From NCBI GenBank assembly GCA_917880885.1, contig OU862922.1:992001-1056000 (forward strand): 64,000 nucleotides of DNA. The letters run 5' to 3'. Below the pieces are notes generated by a model. The model did not search any database, was not told the origin of the DNA, and saw nothing but the letters and a program-made list of their open reading frames with translations. The position numbers and the translations under genes were made by a program. Below, piece after piece: positions 22,204 to 32,520 of this stretch (positions are counted from its first letter, which is position 1; every line of letters starts with the position of its first letter). This DNA is from Limnephilus marmoratus (taxonomy: Eukaryota > Arthropoda > Insecta > Trichoptera > Limnephilidae).

Positions 22204-23427
22204 TTTGATATGTGGGTCCTTGGAGGTCTGGCTCTCTTCTTGAGGAATCATGTCCATGAGATGAGCGATGTCATCGGCCAACATTTTGTCAACAACTTCC
22301 AGGAGTTTTAGTTTTAAGGGATTAAATTTGGTAAAGTCATGGTGTAGTAGGTTTTCTTGCATTTTCTTGATTTCAGGGAAGTCTCCGGGAGATATTTGGT
22401 GCTCTCTTTGGATTTTGTCATAGATTTGGCCGAGATTTTTGATGAGGTCTTTCTTCTTTCCTTCTTTGCCGAACATGGAGGGCATATCTTTTCGGAGTTC
22501 TGCTATGATGTAGGCGTGGACCTTGGCTAGCCTCGCTCGCTTGATGAGATCGTTCAGTTTGCGGAGGGCGGCGTTTCTTGGTAAACTCTGCATGTCCTTG
22601 AATAAGTCGTGTTCTTCATCCTCAAACAACCGTCGGTTGACATCGTACCGGAAGGGCTGGTCCCAGAAGGATCCGATGTAGACTCTGGCCACTTCGGGGG
22701 TCTGCAGGACCTTTCCCAACGACCACATGAGCGCTCCGTACACCCTCATCAGCTGCTGGTGGTCCACCATGTCGGCTTTGTTTAGAACTATTCTGATTTT
22801 GTCATCGTGTCCCCTTAGGGCTTCGATGGACCTACGGAACTCGTCGGAAATGTCGAGTTTGTGGGCATCAAACAATAGAATGATTCTGTCCACTCGCTCC
22901 GCGAACCATTCCAACACTCCGGTGAAGTCGTAGCCACGGTCCACTCGCTGCTTCTCCCCAGAGAGGATTCCGGGGGTGTCGATGATGGATATTCCATTTA
23001 GCACGGGGGAGTTTAGGGTGGAGCACTGAAATCTGTTGAGGAAGGCGTTTCCGAACTTGCTCAAGGGCTTGAACTGTTTCTTGGGATCCACAACCAGCGC
23101 GTTACCGGGGATTATACCTTCCTTCTCGTCAAACATGACGGCGATGAAACGGTCGGTGGTGGGTTCGGGGCCGATGCGAATTCCCGGGAAATCACGCTCC
23201 AGAAGATATTTGATGAAGGTCGTCTTGCCCGTGGAGTATTGCCCCACGAGCAATATCATCGGTTTCGCATCGAAGTCGGGGTCTTCTAGCTGCGGTGAAT
23301 GGAAGTCGTGGAACTGATAATGGCTTTCCAGCGGTAATAACTTTGATTTATAAATTCGTTTGAGCCCTTCCACCACATTTTCGATGCTTTCCGTTTTGGG
23401 ATTTTCTTTAGATAACCAACTAAACAT
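22203..23427 (-). CDS. Past1: EH-domain ATPase (Past1/EHD), first coding exon
   Basis: The first in-frame ATG (23427) begins MFSWLSKENPK, the usual EHD start. The exon encodes 408 residues plus one base, then the splice donor (phase 1). The dynamin-like G domain has the P-loop GQYSTGKTT (62-70), DTPG (150-153) and NKAD (216-219); the flanking helical membrane-binding region follows (LRKLNDLIKRARLAKVHAYI). The C-terminal EH domain is absent and must lie in later exons. EHD proteins bind ATP, assemble on membranes and remodel endosomal tubules in recycling; the insect orthologue is Past1. No frameshift or stop is present. It is the only host gene recognised in the window. Confidence 0.95.
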
Positions 23428-24024
23428 ATTGAAGGAACTTTCGAACAGTGCTCCAGATCTGACAAATGTTTGACGTGACTCAACCGAGCTCTCTGCTGCC
23501 AACTTCAGACTAATCGAGAACTAACTTCATGTTCGTGTGGATATTGCATAGATAAACGAATGGGCGTGATCAGCTTATCTTCTGTCACCTGTCAATGGAA
23601 ATGCAGCGTTTCTCAATCGTCTCCCTGCGAAAAGTATGGCGTATGATTAATTAATTTATTTTCCTCCCTTTTTGGCTTATAATGGTCAACTTACGTACAA
23701 CCAGTTCACCAGTATTTCAAGCTTCAGCGGTGACTTTGTGGTTCATAAAATACCTATTCATTGGTGGATTAGAAATCCGACGGAAATATTTCGATAGGTA
23801 GGTAAGTATTATGATGGCCAGATGCTTGGTCGTGGTCGTAATATGGGAATTCACCATTTGAGTTTTCGGAATAAATTTACTCATAAAAGACACTTCCTCA
23901 AATCGTAATTCATCAGTATCGTAACTTCATAACTCATCGTTGTAACGATTCAGAACAACAGAATATCGGAATCTCATCATTTGGCTTGATACGGCTAATC
24001 CATAAATAAACCAATCCCTAGATC
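23428..24024 (-). other. 5' UTR and upstream region of the EHD gene
   Basis: Upstream of the ATG the frame is open for a further 25 codons without another ATG, so a longer N-terminus would need a non-ATG start. No clear TATA box or initiator could be assigned. The transcription start is probably within a few hundred bases; the I-group LINE begins at 24038. Confidence 0.4.
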
Positions 24025-24184
24025 GATATCTGTTAAGGGTTTTTTTCGTTTTAATACGAAAAATCGAATTTTTGGCATTTAGTCAGTTAAAGTTTTAGTT
24101 TTTTTGTCCTCTTTGAGTTCGTTTATTGCTGACCAAGTCCAGTAAGTTATTTTATTTTTGTTTTAAATATATCCTTTTGCCCCA

Positions 24185-25576
24185 ATGGCCTTTGCCATGG
24201 GGAAGAAACCCCCTGATCCCGCCCCCCCTGACCCTTCACATTTTGACATTGGTAGTGAGGTAGAGATAACAGACCTTCAAGTTCCATCTTCTACTCCAAA
24301 AAAGAGGAAAGTTTGCGACCTTCCAAAATTAGATTCTTCACAGGTCTCAGTTCCTGTAGCTTCTCCTCCTTCCTTGTATCCGACTTCAGCAAAAGCTCCC
24401 TTCATAGTTTATGTTCAAAACAACTCTCCTGGCCACTCCTTACATCCCCTTGAATTTGGTAAATTCATCGGAAAAAAACCACTTGGCATTTCCCCAGGTG
24501 GTATCCGATCAGAGGGCAGATATCGCATTTGTGTTGAGTTCACATCCGCGTTGAATGCCAATAAATTCATAAATTCTATCGACTCCCTCTCTGCAAAAAA
24601 ATTTAAGGCCTATATCCCTTCTTTCAATATCTCTCGCTTGGGTCTCGTTAGAGGTATTCCTGTAGACCTATCTGAAGAAGAGCTTATCTCGGAACTGATT
24701 ATTCCAGCATCTTCGGGAAAAGTTATTAAGACTAGGCGTCTTAATTTTAAAGATAGATCATCAGAGTCTGTAGTTTGGAAACCCTCTCAAACTGTAGTTC
24801 TGACATTTGAAGGACAGTCCCTTCCCTCTCACGTTTATTTATTCCATAACTCTCTCCCGGTGGAAATTTATTCATACCCGACAATCCAATGTTTTAATTG
24901 TTGTCGGTTTGGCCATTCAAAACAATCGTGCCGCTCTTCTCCCCGCTGCTTTAAATGCGCAGAGAACCATCTAGCAGACCAATGCCCCTCCCCTTCCAAT
25001 TCCCCCTCTTGCGTCAATTGTTCAGGCTCGCACACAGCCACTCATCCATCCTGCCCCGAACTTTCTCGCCAAAAAAACATAAAAAGTTATATGGCCTCCA
25101 ATAGCGTTTCGTACTTCTATGCCTCCAAATTAATAGCTCCTTCTAAAAAATCTTTTGCTGAAGTTGCCTCTCAACCCCAAATTAGTGCTCCCTCAAACTT
25201 GTCTTACAGGAAGACTGTAATGACAAAACAAGCTTCTCGTCCAATTAAAACCCCTGGATTTGATCAATTGGGCCATAACTCCCAGCTCTTGTTCCCAAAT
25301 GGTAACAACAGCTCTCTATTTCCTCAAAAATCCGTCTTTTCTAACTCCAATTCAACTAACAGCAGTGCTTTCAATCCTGATCTAAATGCAAATTCCATAA
25401 ACAACAATACTTCTAATGACAATTCTTCTTTTATCCAAACTCTCCTCATGTTACTTATCTCTGTTATTAACAATAATAATACTCTACCGTCCAACGCTGC
25501 CTCACTACTCTCCTCCTTGTATTCTCTTCTTCCCAATGGCTGCCCCAACAGCAGCAATTCTGCAGTGGAATTGTAG
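24185..25576 (+). CDS. LINE ORF1: Gag-like protein with three zinc knuckles
   Basis: 463 residues from ATG. The N-terminal ~70 residues are proline/serine-rich with a basic KKRK patch. The middle (about 75-225) looks like the RRM-like Gag region of Jockey/I ORF1 proteins. Three cysteine motifs follow near residues 236-290: CFNCCRFGHSKQSC, CFKCAENHLADQC and CVNCSGSHTATHPSC. The tail is N/S-rich. Expected role: binding and packaging of the element RNA. Its end overlaps the start of ORF2 by 41 bp in another frame. Confidence 0.88.
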   Translation: MAFAMGKKPPDPAPPDPSHFDIGSEVEITDLQVPSSTPKKRKVCDLPKLDSSQVSVPVASPPSLYPTSAKAPFIVYVQNNSPGHSLHPLEFGKFIGKKPLGISPGGIRSEGRYRICVEFTSALNANKFINSIDSLSAKKFKAYIPSFNISRLGLVRGIPVDLSEEELISELIIPASSGKVIKTRRLNFKDRSSESVVWKPSQTVVLTFEGQSLPSHVYLFHNSLPVEIYSYPTIQCFNCCRFGHSKQSCRSSPRCFKCAENHLADQCPSPSNSPSCVNCSGSHTATHPSCPELSRQKNIKSYMASNSVSYFYASKLIAPSKKSFAEVASQPQISAPSNLSYRKTVMTKQASRPIKTPGFDQLGHNSQLLFPNGNNSSLFPQKSVFSNSNSTNSSAFNPDLNANSINNNTSNDNSSFIQTLLMLLISVINNNNTLPSNAASLLSSLYSLLPNGCPNSSNSAVEL

Positions 25577-28500
25577 AAGCATCACCTCCAATAAGGATGA
25601 CCTCATCCGCCTTCTACATTTACACTCCATATCGATTGCAGCCGTCTCTGAGACTTGGTTCAAGCCATCTCAACTCTTCAAGGTGAGTGGCTATCAATGT
25701 CTGCGGGACGACCGCATTGATGGGAAGGGTGGTGCAGCCCTTTTCATCAAAAACTCTCTCCCCTTTTCCCCTATTTCCATTAAACCCCCAAATTCACCCT
25801 TCCAATTAGTGGCAGCCACTGTCTCTAATATAACTTTTGTATCTCTCTATATTCCTCCTTCTACCCCATTTGACCTTCCACTGTGGGTCCACATGCTTAG
25901 CAAAATATCTCCTCCCTTGGTCATTTTGGGTGACTTTAATGCCCACTCCCCACTCTGGGGTTCTTCTTCCTCGGATCCCTCAGGTATCAAATTAATTGAC
26001 CTTTTGGACTCCTTGAACATCTGTCTCCTAAATGACGGATCCTCAACAAGGTTTAGTCTCCCTGGACAGAATCCTAGTGCGGTGGACATATCCCTCTGTT
26101 CCCCGAGTATCTATCCACTAATCTCCTGGCGAATTACTTCAGACCCCTGCGGCAGTGACCACTATCCCATTATTTTGAATTTGGCTCAACGGTTGGATAC
26201 TAATCGCTTTAAAAGTAAGCCCAAATTTATTACAAAAAAAGCCGATTGGTCCCGTTTCAGAGACTCAATCCAGGATCTTTCCCTCTCCCTGCCTTCCCCT
26301 TCTTCTGATAATTGCACCTCCTCTTATAAATCTTGGACTGATTCCATACTAAAATCGGCTGAAAAGTCTATCCCCAAATCATCTCCTGTAGGCTCGAAGG
26401 CTCGCCCTCCCCCTTGGTGGGATGAGGAATGCCTTAGAGTGCTGAAGGAGAGAAAAGCGGCCAATAAGACATACTGCCAACAAATGACTATGGATAATTA
26501 CATCTCAGCCAAGAATGCCCAAGCTGTTGCTAAACGCACATTCCGTTTCAAAAAAAAAAACAGCTGGCGTAATTTCTGTACCAATATATCCCCTGCTACT
26601 CCAGCGGGGGAGGTTTGGTCCATGATTCGCAGGTTTAGATCTTCCTTTTCCCTGCCAAAGCCATCTCGTAATTCTGCTATTTGGATTGATGACTTTATTA
26701 ATAAAATAGCTCCCCCTTATGTCCCTAATTTTGATGAACTCCCTTCTTTGCCTTTCACTTTAAAATCTTCTTCATGGTTAGATGCTCCATTTTCTTTTGA
26801 TGAGTTAAAAAGAGCCATTGAAATCCTCAATGACTCAGCTCCTGGCAAGGACGAAATCCTGAATATATTCATCCGTCATTCTGATGACAATTCTCTAACC
26901 TACTTTCTCTCTCTCATCAATGTCTTTCTGGATTCTGGTATTATTCCCCCAGACTGGAAAATTCAAAATATCATTCCCATTTGCAAAAGTGGCAAAGATC
27001 CAAGTATAGGTTCGAGCTACAGACCTATCGCCCTCTCTTCTACTCTTTGCAAAGTATCTGAAAGAATGATTAAGAATAGATTGGACTGGTTCGTAGAAAA
27101 AAATCAAATTCTTTCCCCTTCCCAGTTTGGATTTAGAAAGGGTAAAAGTACCCTTGACAACCTTTCTTCTCTTGTTACAGATATCAAATTAGCATTATCT
27201 AAAAATGAATATTGCATTGCAGTGTTTTTAGACATCTGTGGAGCATATGACAATGTTCATATCCCCATCCTGAAAGAAAAGTTACTGGCAATAGGTATTC
27301 CGCCTAAATTGGTAAAATTCATTGTCAATTTGCTCTCCCAGAGAACTATTTTTGTAGATGGGTCTGAATCCCCTCCTCACATTAGACACATATTCAAAGG
27401 TCTCCCGCAAGGGTCAGTCTTAAGCCCGATCCTGTACAATATTTACACATATGATCTAGAAAAATCTATTCAATTCTTGTGCAACATACTCCAATATGCT
27501 GATGACTTGACTTTCTACAAAATATCCCGTAATATTTTTATTGCAGCATCAGCAATCAACAATGCTCTTAGAAAACTCTTGGCGTGGTTAAATATTAATG
27601 GCCTTGAACTTTCCCCCTCCAAAAGCAAAGTTGTCATCTTCACTCGTCGTCGAAAGCTCCCAGAAATTCAGGTGAGATTTGGCGATGAAATCATCCCTAT
27701 CTCTAAAGAAGTTAAGTTCCTGGGAATGTTTTTAGACTCAAAGCTTACTTGGAATTCTCACATAAATCATGTCATCATGAAATGTGAAAGCAACATCAAT
27801 CCCCTTAGATTTCTGTCCGGAGTGTGGTGGGGATCACACCCATCATCTTTAAAACTTCTGTACAATGCTCTCATCCGAAGTCATCTTGATTATGGATCTT
27901 GTCTGTTTGATCCAATGTCCACTTCAAATTCGCTTAAATTAGATAAAATTCAGTCAAAATCTCTTCGCCTTATCTTAGGAGCCATGAAATCTTCCCCAAT
28001 CAACGCAATGCAAGTTGAATGCTGCGAGCCTCCCTTAAATATAAGAAGGCGATGCCTAGCAGAAAAATATATTTTCAATACATGCTCAATAACTTCTCAT
28101 CCCTTGATTCCCAAACTTCAATCGTTAAAGTATGAGGTTAATTTGAATCCATTTTGGAAAAAACATTCCCCTCCCCTTCTCTATAATTGCTTCAACACTT
28201 TCCTGAATGTTTCCACAAACTCCTATCGTAATGAATCTCTCCCCTTATACTCTTATCCCTATGAAAGTCTTACTTTCTATCCAAAGGTGCACCAATTTAT
28301 AGGAATATGTAAAAAAAATATTAAAAACTCAGTTCAATCCAATAATGCAGAATTCAACAAAATTATTGAAAATAACTGGCCAAATTATATAAAAATTTTC
28401 ACAGATGGTTCCAAACTCAGTTCGGACTCCCATTGTGGGGCCAGTGTCTATGCACCTCACAGGAAGTTGTGTTTCCCACACAGACTTCCCAAAGAGTGTT

Positions 28501-29258
28501 CCATTTTCTCTGCTGAATGTATAGCTATCATAGAAGCTTTACGTCTCATCAAATCTCTCAACATTAGAAATGCCCCCATCCTTTCAGACTCACTTAGCTC
28601 ATTACAAAAAATAAGCGCATCCCCTCTCAATTCCAATAGCGACTCTTTGACGTGCTCTATCAGAGACCTCCTGCATTCCTTGTCGCTGGCTCAAGTGTCA
28701 GTGGTCTTGGCCTGGATCCCAGGACACCTTGGTATTGTTGGAAATGAAAAGGCTGATTCTATTGCTAAGGAATCTATTGTTCATGGTCCATTAAGTAGTA
28801 TTCCTATTCCTGTTAGAGACTATTTTCCTATTTTAAAAAATAAGTTACAACGCCAATGGTCCTCTGAATGGAAATCATCCTCCCTGTTAAAAGGCCACCA
28901 GTACTCTTTAATTCAACCTTCTATTCCTATCAAACCCTGGTTTCACAAATACACTTCCATGCCTAAAAAATACATCTCTTCCATTATTCGAATGCGTTTA
29001 GGTCATACTTGTTGTCTTAGCCATCTCGCCAGATTCCACATAGTCAATTCGCCTTATTGTGATTGTGGTTCAGAGGATACTTTAGACCATAATTTTTTTG
29101 AGTGTCCTATCAATGACCAATTTCCAAACTTCATACCTGAATTGTTAAAACTTAAAATTGAATTCCCTACCAGTGTACCCTGCCTTCTTAGTCTCAACTC
29201 TCCTGAAATTCACTATTTGTTAGCAAAATTTATTTACAAAAATGGCCTCAATATTTAA
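25536..29258 (+). CDS. LINE ORF2: endonuclease, reverse transcriptase, RNase H
   Basis: The ATG at 25536 (MAAPTAAILQWNCRS) sits at the start of the endonuclease and gives 1240 residues; the frame is open for 40 codons further up. Order: AP-like endonuclease (ETWF, GDFNAHSPLWG near 131, SDHYPI near 207); reverse transcriptase (YRPIALSS near 494, FLDICGAYDN near 564, LPQGSVLSPILY near 622, YADD near 655); RNase H (FTDGSKL near 955, the glutamate of ECIAIIEAL, SDSLSSL, WIPGHLGIVGNEKAD near 1060); and a C-terminal cysteine motif (CDCGSEDTLDHNFFEC). RNase H after the RT marks the I superfamily. No stop or frameshift is present. Confidence 0.92.
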   Translation: MAAPTAAILQWNCRSITSNKDDLIRLLHLHSISIAAVSETWFKPSQLFKVSGYQCLRDDRIDGKGGAALFIKNSLPFSPISIKPPNSPFQLVAATVSNITFVSLYIPPSTPFDLPLWVHMLSKISPPLVILGDFNAHSPLWGSSSSDPSGIKLIDLLDSLNICLLNDGSSTRFSLPGQNPSAVDISLCSPSIYPLISWRITSDPCGSDHYPIILNLAQRLDTNRFKSKPKFITKKADWSRFRDSIQDLSLSLPSPSSDNCTSSYKSWTDSILKSAEKSIPKSSPVGSKARPPPWWDEECLRVLKERKAANKTYCQQMTMDNYISAKNAQAVAKRTFRFKKKNSWRNFCTNISPATPAGEVWSMIRRFRSSFSLPKPSRNSAIWIDDFINKIAPPYVPNFDELPSLPFTLKSSSWLDAPFSFDELKRAIEILNDSAPGKDEILNIFIRHSDDNSLTYFLSLINVFLDSGIIPPDWKIQNIIPICKSGKDPSIGSSYRPIALSSTLCKVSERMIKNRLDWFVEKNQILSPSQFGFRKGKSTLDNLSSLVTDIKLALSKNEYCIAVFLDICGAYDNVHIPILKEKLLAIGIPPKLVKFIVNLLSQRTIFVDGSESPPHIRHIFKGLPQGSVLSPILYNIYTYDLEKSIQFLCNILQYADDLTFYKISRNIFIAASAINNALRKLLAWLNINGLELSPSKSKVVIFTRRRKLPEIQVRFGDEIIPISKEVKFLGMFLDSKLTWNSHINHVIMKCESNINPLRFLSGVWWGSHPSSLKLLYNALIRSHLDYGSCLFDPMSTSNSLKLDKIQSKSLRLILGAMKSSPINAMQVECCEPPLNIRRRCLAEKYIFNTCSITSHPLIPKLQSLKYEVNLNPFWKKHSPPLLYNCFNTFLNVSTNSYRNESLPLYSYPYESLTFYPKVHQFIGICKKNIKNSVQSNNAEFNKIIENNWPNYIKIFTDGSKLSSDSHCGASVYAPHRKLCFPHRLPKECSIFSAECIAIIEALRLIKSLNIRNAPILSDSLSSLQKISASPLNSNSDSLTCSIRDLLHSLSLAQVSVVLAWIPGHLGIVGNEKADSIAKESIVHGPLSSIPIPVRDYFPILKNKLQRQWSSEWKSSSLLKGHQYSLIQPSIPIKPWFHKYTSMPKKYISSIIRMRLGHTCCLSHLARFHIVNSPYCDCGSEDTLDHNFFECPINDQFPNFIPELLKLKIEFPTSVPCLLSLNSPEIHYLLAKFIYKNGLNI

Positions 29259-29853
29259 GCATCAATCACATTTCTTTCTCTTCCCTACGTATACATTTGT
29301 TTCTTGCAGTGTTATTATGTACAGTTGCACAGGTTCCTTTTTTTGGGAATCTGTACTTCTTCCTACCCTTCAATTTTGTAATGACTATTAATATCAACTC
29401 TATGTGTTACTCTGTATGAAGATGGAAGTATGGAAGATGTACAAGTTCCTATTTTTGGGAACCTGTACATCTTCCTTCTCTTTAATTTTTTAATTACTAT
29501 TAATACCAACTCTGTGTGTGCAGTTGTATAGGTTCCTATTTTTGGGAACCTGTACATCTTCCTACTCTACAATTTTGTAATTACTTCTAATACCAACTCC
29601 ATAAATATAACTAATTTTAAAAAATGTATGAAAATGTAACTAATTTAAACAAACTGATTATGTATCTAATTTTAACAAATCTGAAAATGTAAATAATTTT
29701 TAAAAATTGATAATGTAACTAATTTACAAAAAAAAATAATCTGGAAATGTAAATAATTTTAAAAATATGTAACTTACTTTAATACATGGCCAAGATCACC
29801 CTTAATGGGTGAAAGCCAAATAAATAATTGAAAAAAAAAAAATTGATATCTGT

Positions 29854-30566
29854 TAAGAGGGTATTACCAGAGAAAACCCGAAATATGTCATTTTTAAATC
29901 AGATTTTAGACGTATCGACTCTTTTCCACAAAAATTATAAATGGATTTCGAAAGATTTTTCTTTTATCTAGCATTCGCATGTTTGACATTTTGAGAAAAA
30001 TGTTTGTTTATAGTATAATAAGGTTATACCATAGGTCGTTGGCAGATTTGTTAAATTTTCAAAAAAATATTTGTATTATACCACACCCATTTCAAATCAC
30101 ATAATCATGCAGTAAAATAAATCAATACATTATCTGGGTATCACATGTTTTACAATTTTAATTTTAGTTTAAACAAAATCATTAAAAAATATATACGTAC
30201 ATGTGTTTCTTGACGAAAATTGGCCCGTTTGTGTATATATTTGCGCACTTACAAAGTAATATATTTCAGATTTTTTTAACATTATTATTTAACTTAGACA
30301 TTATTGCAAAATGATAAATACTTTTAATCAAAAAATAATTACAAAAAGTACATAATTTTAATAGTTTTATCATCACGCCTTTCAGCATTTTTGGATGTAG
30401 GTATAAATTAAAGCAAATTTGGAATGAAATAAAATCGATATTGAGTCATAATTTTAAAAAGCTGGTACGGAGAATAATTAATCTTTCTCATTGTAACCGC
30501 CCTGCCGATCGTAAGAACAACTTTCGACGAAATGTGGATTTTCGGCCGCTGGCTGGTTAAACGCTC
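29854..30566. repeat. Dispersed ~715-bp repeat, copy 2
   Basis: It matches 3071-3787 in the same orientation from TTAAGAGGG to GGTTAAACGCTC with small differences. The I-group LINE landed at its left edge (the 13-bp duplication ends in TTAAG). It is non-coding; the frame at 30408-30635 crosses its border and is not credible. Confidence 0.75.
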
Positions 30567-30798
30567 ATAATAACTTCTTTTCATGATTGGGTATAAAACT
30601 ATGACGTTATATAAATAGACTCGCCATAGTCTCACATACTCGCAAAATAATGTGGCAAGTAAGCAACACTCTTTTGTTTTCAGCGGTTTTCAGTAATTTC
30701 TAATTCAAAAGTTATTCATGTATTAAAAAGATATGCTACATCCACACCGAAGCCAAACTTCTAACTCAAACTTCCAACGCAAGAACTACCCTTCTACA

Positions 30799-31132
30799 CA
30801 AAGATATTCAAATACAGAAGAGATATGCTATGGTGTCCGCGCAACTGTCGCCGGACTACGCGCTTATTAGCGTAGTTTTCATACAAAAAGAATTTGTGCT
30901 TTTCGTTGATTTTTTGAAAATGTGCATATTAATGCACATTTTCAAAAAATCATATTAATGGGTTAACAATATATTTTGAATAAGGAAAAAATTCGTTCAT
31001 TTAGTTTAACGTTCGTTTGGTTTATTCGTTAATTATTTGTTAATTGGTAAACAATATCGGCGACACCCGGAAGCGCAGACCCACATAGTAAAAACAGCAG
31101 ATAGCACATCTACTTATATTTCAATATCTTTG
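30799..31132. mobile_element. 334-bp hAT MITE nested in the larger hAT
   Basis: Perfect 8-bp duplication CTTCTACA (30791-30798, 31133-31140), and the ends CAAAGATATTCAAATA / inverted CAAAGATATTGAAATA are the same family as 7920-11161. The intact copy of the host element at 16361-16973 shows the empty site. A palindrome of TGCATATTAATGCACATTTT type lies inside (about 30915-30955). Confidence 0.9.
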
Positions 31133-31650
31133 CTTCTACATAATCGTCCGAAAGTTTGAAGTTGGAAGTTGGCCTCAGTGTGGCCGTACCATCATAAGAC
31201 AGTCAAAGAATGTGTTTTGTCTCTAATGACGCATAAAATTGTCGGACGGGGAACATGAAAAATAATTGTATTGCTTATAATAATAAGTCATTTGTGCGTA
31301 CATATAAACGAAATGTTATTTCTTCACTTTTACTACACCTGGTTTGGAAACATTTTCTCATCACACAGGAGAGCATTTGGCGCTTTTTAAAAAGGCAATT
31401 TTCCTACTGGTAAAGGCCCCAGTCCACCCAACGTGTACAGGGCCTTTTTGTGTGTATTTGGCGTTTGCGGTCAACGCTCGCCGACCAGCCGATGGGTGTC
31501 GGTTTTTCGTGCACAAATCAAAGGAATTTGTCGCAAGCCACCAACCACCAACAGCGTTCACATGTTGGCCGAGCGCTTAGTTCATAAATACGCGTCGGCC
31601 GGAGTGGACGCTGTCGCGCTTAATTGTTCCAACGATTGTTTCACGAACAT

Positions 31651-31705
31651 GGCGTCATGGAGTAATGAGGAAATGTTTAGGCTAATTGATTATTATCACA
31701 ATTAA
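31651..31705 (+). pseudogene. MADF/Myb-SANT-like N-terminal fragment
   Basis: Encodes MASWSNEEMFRLIDYYHN then stop, the typical first helix of a MADF domain (EEMFRLIDYY). It is broken off here; a further fragment is at 32461-32520. The fragments alone have no function. Confidence 0.5.
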
Positions 31706-31895
31706 TATATTTTAAATAATAAATGTTTAGTTGCGATTTCAGAGTAATAATAATCACACTAATATAATAATGAGGAATGATTTGTATTTTTGTAGTTTGT
31801 AACGAATAAACTCGGAAATATCAATAGTCATATTAATAATTCATATTAATATTGATGGGTTATTTAAACCTCTTAAAATATTATTGGACGGTTCT

Positions 31896-32397
31896 TTTTT
31901 TTACATGAGCTCCACACAGGAGGCCCTGAGGAAAATAATTTCCCCCAGGGCCTATGTCATCTTTGGGGATGCTGTGTGGAGGGTTTTTTAAGGAAAGGAA
32001 GGAGAGGAGAGTTCTGGGAAAAGGGTTTAAAGGGTGGGTAGGAATCTGGGATTCAGTGTGTCCTGGTCATCAAACCTAGGGTGATCTACGCCAGGTGTGT
32101 TGGTTATCCAATAAAGGTACCCATTCCCGCCTCCCAAATTGATTTAACGTGTTTTGTTATTTTTTATAAATTTTGTTTGTTTTGTAGAAGTAATATAAAT
32201 AAATATTATTTTTCCACATACTTCGATTACTTTTTTATTTATTTATTTAACACGTGTTAACTGTCCGAATAAGTGTAAAAAATAAGCCAAATAACAGTAA
32301 ACAATCGATTTTTAACATGTCTAAAAACCGAAGATTCGGTTTCGGTTTCGGTGGAAAGTCCTGTTTCGGTCGGACACTAAATAATGATAAAATTGTG
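31896..32397 (-). mobile_element. SINE-like retroposon with ~20-bp target duplication
   Basis: The 20-mers at 31876-31895 and 32398-32417 agree at 19 positions (AATATTATTGGAC core). The minus-strand A tail is seen as T's right after the left one. Nearest the tail, 31904-32140 matches the SINE-like family of 8204-11033 and 60215-60690 but lacks ~200 bp of its middle. The other half (32141-32397) is a different 5' part, with CGGTTTCGGTTTCGGT repeats near 32337. Confidence 0.7.
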
Positions 32398-32460
32398 AAA
32401 TATTATTGGACTGTTCTATAGTAGTCTGTAAGTTTACCTTCCAGAAAAATATTATTTCAG

Positions 32461-32520
32461 GTTAATGATGCTTGGAGTAGAATAGCAGATAATATGAATA
32501 TTCCACTAACTGAATTTTAA
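32461..32520 (+). pseudogene. MADF/Myb-SANT-like second fragment
   Basis: Encodes VNDAWSRIADNMNIPLTEF before a stop. The pattern aWsrIAdnMn is the second-helix region of MADF domains. It is separated from the first fragment by the retroposon at 31896-32397 and is not functional here. Confidence 0.5.

Larger units (their letters stand above)
24038..29844 (+). mobile_element. Full-length I-group LINE with 13-bp target duplication
   Basis: GATATCTGTTAAG occurs at 24025-24037 and again at 29845-29857, right after the A-rich 3' end (ATAAATAATTG followed by A's). Between them lie a 147-bp 5' UTR, two overlapping intact ORFs, and a 3' UTR with three ~100-bp tandem units (about 29290-29600), each with a hairpin of the type GGTTCCTATTTTTGGGAACC. 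The element (5807 bp) looks complete and may be competent. Confidence 0.9.

Noticed and set aside
22727..23317. Plus-strand open frames opposite the EHD exon
   Set aside because: Antisense shadows of a strongly conserved exon; no motif of their own.
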